From: Candidatus Kaiserbacteria bacterium | GTDB lineage: Bacteria > Patescibacteriota > Minisyncoccia > Phycocordibacterales > UBA2100 | DNA: 7,592 bases | Assembly (NCBI GenBank): GCA_026996985.1 | Contig: JALWJR010000005.1 | Location: 1-7,592, forward strand | Direction of reading: 5' to 3' | Shown here: positions 1-5,290 of the stretch, in pieces | How positions within the stretch are numbered: the first letter of the stretch is position 1 | Layout of the letters: every line of letters begins with the position of its first letter | The notes under the pieces: generated by a model | What the model was told of the DNA's origin: nothing | What the model saw: only the letters and a program-made list of their open reading frames with translations | Database searches by the model: none | Made by a program: the position numbers and the translations under genes

Positions 1-1
1 T

Positions 2-679
2 CCCGGAAAAAAATTTGAAGTGGTTGTAGATGGACAAACTTTTAGACGTTTTCCGGTTAAAACCAAAGTTATAATGCCGGGAGATAATTTGGCGCAAATA
101 ATAGTTGATGAACTGAAAGATAAGGTCTCAGACGGAGATGTGATTTTGGTTGCCGAATCCGCCTTAGCCGCCGATCAAGGCAGAGCAATTCCGGTTGAAG
201 AAATAAAGCCGGGATTTTGGGCAAATTTTTTGACAAAATACATGACAAAAACCGAAGCGGGAATAGGAGCTTCAGATCCGCTTACCATGCAAGTTGTAAT
301 AGATGAGGTTGGTCTTTTTAAAGTTTTGCTTGGCGCCTCTGCCGCAGCGGTTACAAAACCTTTTGGAATTAAAGGCGTTTTTTACAGAATAGTCGGCGAC
401 CAAGCTCGCGGAGTTGACGGTCCGGCCGATTATGTTATCCCTCCGTACAACAGACATGTGGTGCGAAATCCTTTAAATCCCGGAAGGTGGGCAAAAGAAG
501 TTGAAGGAATGTTTGACAAAAAGGTTGCCGTTATGGTAATGGATGCAAATGATTTGGGAGTAAATATTTTAGAGCCTGAGACGGCAGAACTTGAGAAGCT
601 GGGGTTGCAACTGGCTTTTGATAACCCTCTTGGACAGAGTGATGAGTCAACTCCCGTTTTGTGGTGTAAAAAACTCTAA
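2..679 (+). CDS. CofE-like F420-0:L-glutamate ligase domain protein, 5' end cut off by the window
   Basis: The reading frame is open to the left edge. Residues PGKKFE precede the GTG at 20, and family members usually have N-terminal sequence here, so the gene very likely starts upstream and that GTG is not its start. The protein resembles the CofE/FbiB ligase domain (COG1478), which adds glutamate to coenzyme F420-0 in GTP-dependent fashion. Visible landmarks are a PVKT/I-PGD-L start, a GD-hydrophobic strand leading to QGRAIPVEEIKPG, a central GAS and KPFG-KG-FY stretch, VDGP followed by IPPYN, and a C-terminal DANDLGVNILE and NPLGQSDE. This version recurs in Patescibacteria, where F420 synthesis is generally absent, so the true substrate is unknown and could be another glutamylated or amide-linked product. 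It ends in TAA, 49 nt before prfB. No promoter can be judged. Confidence 0.8.
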   Translation, partial: PGKKFEVVVDGQTFRRFPVKTKVIMPGDNLAQIIVDELKDKVSDGDVILVAESALAADQGRAIPVEEIKPGFWANFLTKYMTKTEAGIGASDPLTMQVVIDEVGLFKVLLGASAAAVTKPFGIKGVFYRIVGDQARGVDGPADYVIPPYNRHVVRNPLNPGRWAKEVEGMFDKKVAVMVMDANDLGVNILEPETAELEKLGLQLAFDNPLGQSDESTPVLWCKKL

Positions 680-728
680 AGAGCAAACACAGGTTTTGCA
701 GAGTTCTTAAATTATGTAAACTTTCAGT

Positions 729-1580
729 ATGAACTCCGATGATATCAAACAAAGACTTAAAGAAATTGAAAGACAGATGAGTGACCCGCAGTTTTGGTCT
801 GACCCGCAGAAAGCCCAAGAAGTGGTTGCCGAGTATCAAGCGCTAAAAGAAGGAAAAACCTCTTTTGACAAATATGACAATGGCGGAGCGATAGTTCGTC
901 TTATGTCAGGGGCCGGTGGAGATGATGCGGAAGATTTTACAAAAATGCTCTACAGAATGTATACGCGTTTTGCGCAAGAGAAAAATTGGGAAATTAAAAT
1001 TTTGGATGTAAACGAAAGTTCTGCCGGTTTAAGAAGTATATCTTTTGAAGTTGTGGGAAAGAGTGCTTATGGTGAACTGAAAAACGAAAGCGGTGTGCAC
1101 AGATTGGTTAGAATATCACCATTTAACGCTCAAGGGAAAAGACAGACCAGTTTTGCCATGGTGGAGGTTTTGCCAATTGTCTCAATGTTCGAGGTTTCTC
1201 TCAAAGATGAGGATTTGGAAATATCTTTCTCGCGTTCGGGAGGAAAAGGCGGGCAGAACGTAAACAAGGTTGAAACGGCGGTTAGAATCAAACATATACC
1301 GACAGGAATTGTGGTGAAGTGCACGGAAGAGAGAACCCAGCAGAGAAACAGAGAAAAAGCTCTGCAAATGTTGGCCGGAAAACTTTTTGCCCTTCAACAG
1401 GAGAAGCAGAAACAAGAACAAGAAGAGTATGCGGTTTCAAAAACCGTTAAAAACGAATGGGGCTCACAAAGAAGAAGCTATATTTTGCATCCTTACAAAA
1501 AAGTGAAAGATCATCTGACAGAGAAAGAAACATCGGATGTTGATTCAGTGCTTGATGGCAACCTTGGGCTTATAAAGTAG
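729..1580 (+). CDS. prfB: Peptide chain release factor 2, with shortened domain 1
   Basis: Class I release factor that reads UGA and UAA in the ribosomal A site and triggers peptidyl-tRNA hydrolysis. The RF2-type recognition tripeptide SPF is at residues 130-132 and the catalytic GGQ at 174-176; the following NVNKVETAVRI-HIPTGI and WGSQRRSYILHPY stretches are typical of the family. The protein has 283 residues against about 365 in E. coli. The loss is almost entirely in domain 1: the first helices (to about residue 42) join almost directly to the segment before the GAGGDDAEDF motif (about residues 62-71), leaving out roughly 60-75 residues of helix. The frame is continuous, so the usual programmed +1 frameshift near codon 26 is absent. 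The ATG at 729 has no clear Shine-Dalgarno. It ends in TAG. Confidence 0.95.
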   Translation: MNSDDIKQRLKEIERQMSDPQFWSDPQKAQEVVAEYQALKEGKTSFDKYDNGGAIVRLMSGAGGDDAEDFTKMLYRMYTRFAQEKNWEIKILDVNESSAGLRSISFEVVGKSAYGELKNESGVHRLVRISPFNAQGKRQTSFAMVEVLPIVSMFEVSLKDEDLEISFSRSGGKGGQNVNKVETAVRIKHIPTGIVVKCTEERTQQRNREKALQMLAGKLFALQQEKQKQEQEEYAVSKTVKNEWGSQRRSYILHPYKKVKDHLTEKETSDVDSVLDGNLGLIK

Positions 1581-1592
1581 TTTCCAGCTTTG

Positions 1593-1601
1593 TGTTATAA
1601 T
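1593..1601 (+). promoter_or_regulatory. Extended -10 promoter for the ABC exporter, leaderless type
   Basis: TGTTATAAT matches an extended -10 (TGn plus TATAAT). Only 6 nt separate it from the ATG at 1608, so transcription should start at or next to the A of the start codon. No convincing -35 is present. The same motif sits before ftsE and ftsX. Confidence 0.6.
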
Positions 1602-1607
1602 TTTTTG

Positions 1608-3362
1608 ATGCTGAAACTTTTAAAATACTATTGGCCCCATATTAAAAAGAGATTGTTTGCTTTTGTTGCCATTTTATTTATCTATGCAATCGGAACAACC
1701 TTTTTTAGGCTTGTTTTACCGATTATTTACAAAAACATAATAGACTACATTTCAACTCACGACCCGAAACTTGCATTCACCGGCGTTTTGGCATTGCTTG
1801 CATCTTATATTTTCTTTAATTTGATAGCGCAATCCGGATACAGCTCCGGTAACTATGTAATGTCGACAACACAGAGTAAAATTTTAAAAGATATAGCGTT
1901 TGACGCTTTTGAGCGCCTACAAAGACATTCTCACACTTTCTTTTCAAATCAGTTTATAGGTTCTCTGGTAGCAAAAGTAAGAAGGTATACGGATTCGTTT
2001 GAAACTTTGCATGACCAGTTTGTTTTTACCTTTTGGTTAAACGGTTTGCATCTTGTTTTTGCAATTTCGGTTTTATGGTATTACACAAAATTTGTTGGGA
2101 TTTTGTTTTTGGTGTGGTCCATACTGTTTATTATCGTTACAAAACTTATTCTTAATAAAAAAAGAAAACTTGACCTGGCACATGCCGAGGCCAAATCAAA
2201 GACAACCGGCGAGCTGGCGGACATTTTAACCAACATCTTAACGGTAAAAATGTTTGCAAAAGAAGAATATGAGAAAACAAGATTCAATAAAACCTTAGCT
2301 GACGAAGAGGCAAAACGCGCAAGAGCATGGAGAATGGGAGACCATCAAAGACTTTTCCAAGGTGTGTTCACGATGATTTTTCAGGTTTCGGTCTTGGCTT
2401 TGTCGGTGTATCTTTGGGGTTTGGGTGAGATTACAGCCGGGGTTGTGGCTTTGGCTTATATGTATGCAAAGGAAGTTTCCGATTTGGTGTGGAATTTGGG
2501 CAGGTCAATGGGTCTTACCGTGTCCGCCCTCTCGGATGCGCAGGAGATGGTGGATATTTTTGAAATAGAGCCGGATGTTAAGGATCCGGAAAAACCATTG
2601 CCGTTTACGGTTAAAAAAGGAGATATAGATATTGAGAAAATAAAATTCCAATACAGCGACGATGAAAAGAGAACCATTTTTAACAATTTTTCCCTGCATA
2701 TAAAATCCGGGGAAAAGGTTGGTTTGGTTGGACATTCGGGCTCGGGTAAAACAACTCTTGTTAAATTGCTTTTGAGATTCTTTGATGTTCAGGAAGGAGA
2801 GATAAAAATAGACGGACAAAACATTAAAAATGTCTTGCAAAGTGATTTGCGGAAATACATAGCATTTGTTCCGCAAGAACCTTTGCTTTTTCACAGAAGT
2901 ATTGCTGAGAATATCGGATACGGGAAAGAAGGGGCTACATTTGATGAAATAGTTCAAGCGGCAAAATTGGCAAACGCGCATGAGTTTATAGAACAGTTGC
3001 CCGAAGGGTATGACACTTTTGTCGGTGAGAGAGGTGTAAAATTATCCGGCGGACAAAGACAAAGAATAGCTATAGCAAGGGCAATTCTTAAAGACGCGCC
3101 GATTTTGATATTGGATGAGGCAACAAGCGCGCTTGACAGTGAAAGTGAAAAATTAATTCAAGAGGCCCTGCTTAGGCTTATGGAGAACAAGACGGCAATT
3201 GTGGTGGCGCACCGTTTAAGTACCATAAAACATTTGGACAGACTTTTGGTGTTTGAAAACGGTAAAATAATAGAAGAGGGGACACATGAGGAATTGATAA
3301 ACAAAGGAGGAAAGTACGCGACATTTTGGAAATATCAGAGTGAATCATTGCTCGGAGATTAG
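1608..3362 (+). CDS. ABC exporter half-transporter (fused permease and ATPase, MsbA/ABCB type)
   Basis: Membrane exporter that should work as a dimer, using ATP to move an unknown substrate (lipid, peptide or drug) across the membrane. The N-terminal half carries about six membrane segments, near residues 14-42, 56-76, 137-182 (two) and 250-290 (two), joined by long cytoplasmic helices. The C-terminal ATPase has Walker A GHSGSGKT at 375-382, a Q-loop in FVPQEP, signature LSGGQ at 479-483, Walker B ILILDE with D503 and E504, and the switch histidine H535. All catalytic residues are present and the length (584) is normal. The ATG at 1608 is preferred over the in-frame TTG at 1590, because 1590 lies inside the apparent -10 region. 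The gene starts 27 nt after prfB. Its TAG stop is the first three bases of a palindromic repeat. The substrate cannot be read from the sequence. Confidence 0.93.
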   Translation: MLKLLKYYWPHIKKRLFAFVAILFIYAIGTTFFRLVLPIIYKNIIDYISTHDPKLAFTGVLALLASYIFFNLIAQSGYSSGNYVMSTTQSKILKDIAFDAFERLQRHSHTFFSNQFIGSLVAKVRRYTDSFETLHDQFVFTFWLNGLHLVFAISVLWYYTKFVGILFLVWSILFIIVTKLILNKKRKLDLAHAEAKSKTTGELADILTNILTVKMFAKEEYEKTRFNKTLADEEAKRARAWRMGDHQRLFQGVFTMIFQVSVLALSVYLWGLGEITAGVVALAYMYAKEVSDLVWNLGRSMGLTVSALSDAQEMVDIFEIEPDVKDPEKPLPFTVKKGDIDIEKIKFQYSDDEKRTIFNNFSLHIKSGEKVGLVGHSGSGKTTLVKLLLRFFDVQEGEIKIDGQNIKNVLQSDLRKYIAFVPQEPLLFHRSIAENIGYGKEGATFDEIVQAAKLANAHEFIEQLPEGYDTFVGERGVKLSGGQRQRIAIARAILKDAPILILDEATSALDSESEKLIQEALLRLMENKTAIVVAHRLSTIKHLDRLLVFENGKIIEEGTHEELINKGGKYATFWKYQSESLLGD

Positions 3363-3423
3363 ACTTGTCCCCAAATAAGCACTTTGCTCAAAATTCACTT
3401 TGTGTTATTTAGGGACAAGTCTA
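3360..3423. repeat. Short copy of a palindromic element (64 nt), related to 4158-4320
   Basis: Long hairpin beginning with the exporter stop codon. The left arm starts TAGACTTGTCCCC and the right arm ends GGGACAAGTCTA. The arms pair over 22 positions with one C/A mismatch (3372/3411) and one bulged G (3379), closing on a 19-nt loop. The loop and arm together contain CACTTTG twice, at 3380-3386 and 3396-3402. The outer ends are TA on both sides, which could be a duplicated TA target. Compared with the copy at 4158-4320, the left 27 nt differ at 3 sites and the right 28 nt at 5, all transitions. There is no T-run after it, so it is not a standard terminator. Confidence 0.85.
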
Positions 3424-3432
3424 TTAATTACC

Positions 3433-3463
3433 CACAACTGTTAAATCTTTTTTTAAAGTTGTG
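3433..3463. promoter_or_regulatory. Dyad overlapping the ftsE promoter, operator candidate
   Basis: CACAACT (3433-3439) is the exact inverse of AGTTGTG (3457-3463), and inside them TTAAA (3441-3445) pairs with TTTAA (3452-3456) around a 6-nt loop, with one extra G at 3440. The right arm runs into the TG of the extended -10. If transcription starts near 3478 the dyad is upstream of the transcript, so a DNA operator is more likely than an RNA hairpin. No T-tract follows that would make it a terminator for the exporter. Confidence 0.45.
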
Positions 3464-3470
3464 TTATACT
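3462..3470 (+). promoter_or_regulatory. Extended -10 promoter for ftsE, leaderless type
   Basis: TGTTATACT is an extended -10 lying 7 nt before the ATG at 3478. Transcription should start on or next to the start codon. TTAAAT at 3441-3446 is a weak -35 candidate with an 18-nt spacer. There is no Shine-Dalgarno. Confidence 0.6.
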
Positions 3471-3477
3471 TGTGGCA

Positions 3478-4158
3478 ATGTTGGAGTTTAAAGATGTGAC
3501 CAAGCTCTACAATGGTGGCAGACCTGCCGTTGAAAACGTTAATTTTTCAGTTGATCCGGGTGAGTTTATCTCAATAGTCGGGCACTCCGGCGCCGGTAAA
3601 TCAACTCTTTTGATGATGATTTTGGGTGAAGTTTTTCCAACCAAGGGTAAAGTTTTGTTTGAGGGTAGAAACATTCCTTCAATGTCTCAAAAAGATATCA
3701 AGAATTTACGAAGAAGGATCGGAGTGATCTTTCAAGATTTCAGACTTCTTCCGAGTAAAACCGTATATGAAAACATAGCTTTTGCCATGGAGGCGGTTGG
3801 ACAAACGGAAGAAGAGATAATAGCCGATGTGCCACATGTTCTGGAGCTGGTTGATTTGTATGACAAAAAAGACTATTTTCCTCATGAACTCTCCGGGGGT
3901 GAAAGACAAAGAACGGCAATAGCGCGCGCAATAGTAAACCAACCCGATTTGATAATAGCCGATGAACCAACCGGAAACCTTGACCCGATAAACACCTACG
4001 AGATTGTGCAAATTCTCAAAAAGATAAACGATCTTGGTACGACAATTATTCTGACAACTCACAACAAGGGAGTGATAGACGCGCTCGGAAAAAGGGTTAT
4101 AACAATGGATTCCGGAAAAATAATAAGAGATGATCACGCAGGACATTACAGTTTATAA
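3478..4158 (+). CDS. ftsE: Cell division ATP-binding protein FtsE
   Basis: ATPase subunit of the FtsEX complex on the inner face of the membrane. FtsE hydrolysis drives FtsX to switch on peptidoglycan hydrolases outside the cell during division. At 226 residues it has the usual FtsE size. Walker A GHSGAGKST is at 35-43, with the FtsE-like IFQDFRLLPSKTVYENIAFA stretch behind the Q-loop. The signature LSGGERQR starts at 138, Walker B is LIIADEPTGNLD with D162 and E163, and the switch histidine is H195 in TTHNK. All motifs are intact. The ATG at 3478 (MLEFKDVTKLYNGG) is chosen over an in-frame GTG at 3472 because the -10 ends at 3470 and family members begin at this methionine. ftsX follows after 181 nt instead of overlapping, because a palindromic element lies between them. 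A prfB-ftsEX neighbourhood is common in bacteria. Confidence 0.95.
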   Translation: MLEFKDVTKLYNGGRPAVENVNFSVDPGEFISIVGHSGAGKSTLLMMILGEVFPTKGKVLFEGRNIPSMSQKDIKNLRRRIGVIFQDFRLLPSKTVYENIAFAMEAVGQTEEEIIADVPHVLELVDLYDKKDYFPHELSGGERQRTAIARAIVNQPDLIIADEPTGNLDPINTYEIVQILKKINDLGTTIILTTHNKGVIDALGKRVITMDSGKIIRDDHAGHYSL

Positions 4159-4320
4159 TGGACTTGTTCCCAAACAAGCACTTTGTTTATTTTGGCAATT
4201 TTTGGCTGCGACTTGTTTCGTCAACACTCACAAATACGCTGTATTTGCTCGGTTTCCTCAACGGCGTCTCACTCAAAAATTGCCTAAAATGCACTTTGTG
4301 TTGTTTGGGAATAAGTCCAT
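4158..4320. repeat. Long copy of the palindromic element (163 nt) between ftsE and ftsX
   Basis: The element begins on the last base of the ftsE stop codon and folds end to end. The outer arms start ATGGACTTGTTCCC and end GGGAATAAGTCCAT, with a bulged G at 4178 in the same place as in the 3360-3423 copy. Further in, 4194-4204 pairs perfectly with 4274-4284 (GGCAATTTTTG against CAAAAATTGCC). The tip is CAAATAC, GCT, GTATTTG at 4231-4247. The segments between are of equal length and pair only partly. The short copy looks like this one with about 100 nt of the inside removed. Small open frames through it are by-products of the palindrome. It could be a non-autonomous mobile element, a structured RNA, or both. 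Confidence 0.87.
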
Positions 4321-4328
4321 GTTATAAT
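4301..4328 (+). promoter_or_regulatory. ftsX promoter fused to the end of the palindromic element
   Basis: TATAAT at 4323-4328 has the extension TGT at 4320-4322, whose T is the last base of the element. A weak -35, TTGTTT, lies inside the element at 4301-4306 with a 16-nt spacer. Transcription should start around 4335, leaving a leader of about 5 nt before the ATG at 4340. The promoter thus appears to be partly supplied by the element. Confidence 0.55.
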
Positions 4329-4339
4329 AAATCGTATTT

Positions 4340-5269
4340 ATGAGTATGTGGATAGGAATAAAAAGAGTTGTAAGAAACGGAGTCATAGGTTTTCTGCGTA
4401 ATGGTTTTGTTTCTTTGGCATCAATTTTTATTATTTCCATAACACTTTTTTCCATAGTCGGTGTTATTTTTACAAATGCAGCCTTAAAAGCTGTTCTTGA
4501 GCAGTTGGAGCAAAAAGTGGATATAAATATTTATTTTGTTCCTGATGCTCCGGAGAGTGAAATTCAAAAACTGAAAGCCACGCTTGAAAAACAGCCTGAA
4601 GTTGCCGAGGTTATCTACATGTCAAAAGACGAAGCCTTGGCGCGTTTTCGCGAAAGACATAAAGACGACCCTGCAACACTTAAAGCTTTGGATGAGTTAG
4701 ATTCAAACCCGCTTGGCGCATCGCTTGCCATTCGCGCAAAAGAGATAGGGCAGTATGAAAGTATTGCTAAGTTTTTGGAAGGAAAAACGGAGCTTGAAGC
4801 AAATCAAACACCTCTCATAGAACATATAAACTTCTTTAAAAACAAGCCTGTCATAGATAGATTGATTGAAATATCAAAAAGTGCAAAAAGATTGGGGATA
4901 GCGCTTGCGGTAATTTTGGTTTTCGCTTCTTTTGTGATTGTGTTTAATACCATAAGACTCGCCATATTCTCAGCCAAAGATGAGATAAGTGTTATGAAGT
5001 TGGTTGGTGCTTCCAACTGGTATGCAAGAGGTCCTTTTGTAATTGAAGCTTCTTTGTATGGATTTGTCTCCGGACTGTTGGTTTATGCAATCTCATATCC
5101 CATAGCGGTTTGGTTGGGGCCGGCATCGTATAGATTTTTTGGTAATTTCAGTACGGAAATGTTTTTTGAGGAGCATGCACTGTGGCTTTTTGTTGTAACT
5201 GTGGGCTCGGGTGTTCTTTTGGGAGCGATATCAAGTTATTTTGCGGCAAGGAGATATTTAAAAGTTTAA
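4340..5269 (+). CDS. ftsX: Cell division permease-like protein FtsX
   Basis: Membrane partner of FtsE. FtsX transports nothing known; it passes FtsE ATPase changes to an extracellular peptidoglycan hydrolase or its activator. The layout is typical: a short cytoplasmic N-terminus, a membrane helix near 22-47, an outside domain near 48-182 (with EVAEVIYMSKDEALARF, a usual start of this domain), and then three helices near 183-207, 232-258 and 279-303. The VMKLVGAS stretch before the third helix is the FtsX/MacB-type coupling region. At 309 residues it is close to the B. subtilis protein. The start could also be the ATG at 4346 (two residues shorter). There is no Shine-Dalgarno, consistent with the very short leader predicted. 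No CHAP, NlpC/P60 or EnvC-like partner gene is present in the window. pyrG follows after 21 nt. Confidence 0.93.
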   Translation: MSMWIGIKRVVRNGVIGFLRNGFVSLASIFIISITLFSIVGVIFTNAALKAVLEQLEQKVDINIYFVPDAPESEIQKLKATLEKQPEVAEVIYMSKDEALARFRERHKDDPATLKALDELDSNPLGASLAIRAKEIGQYESIAKFLEGKTELEANQTPLIEHINFFKNKPVIDRLIEISKSAKRLGIALAVILVFASFVIVFNTIRLAIFSAKDEISVMKLVGASNWYARGPFVIEASLYGFVSGLLVYAISYPIAVWLGPASYRFFGNFSTEMFFEEHALWLFVVTVGSGVLLGAISSYFAARRYLKV

Positions 5270-5271
5270 TT

Positions 5272-5277
5272 TATAAG
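5272..5277 (+). promoter_or_regulatory. Possible weak -10 for pyrG
   Basis: TATAAG lies 13 nt before the pyrG ATG, inside the 21-nt gap after ftsX. No TG extension or -35 is visible, and pyrG may simply be read through from ftsX. AAAGAG at 5280-5285 is at best a poor ribosome binding site. Confidence 0.2.
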
Positions 5278-5290
5278 TTAAAGAGCGCGC

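Noticed and set aside
714..719. ATG-TAA minimal start-stop upstream of prfB
   Set aside because: It is a chance arrangement in AT-rich DNA with no ribosome binding site or sign of regulatory use.
729..1580. Programmed +1 frameshift in prfB, and recoding of UGA
   Set aside because: The prfB frame is uninterrupted with no in-frame TGA near codon 26. An RF2 with SPF and GGQ is encoded and pyrG ends in TGA, so UGA acts as a stop.
2505..2981. Long reverse-strand open frame opposite the ABC exporter, and a similar one at 3706-4146 opposite ftsE
   Set aside because: Both lie over intact, motif-complete genes, show no family features, and are rich in residues expected from complementary reading.
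3360..3423. Reading the short element as an intrinsic terminator of the exporter
   Set aside because: The stem is strong but is followed by ATTAATTACCC, not a T-run, and its relative at 4158-4320 runs straight into a promoter. A secondary terminating effect cannot be excluded.
4130..4343. Two small overlapping + strand open frames (about 61 and 65 codons) between ftsE and ftsX
   Set aside because: They translate the two arms of the palindromic element, have no ribosome binding site, and one overlaps the end of ftsE. They are best explained as by-products of the repeat.
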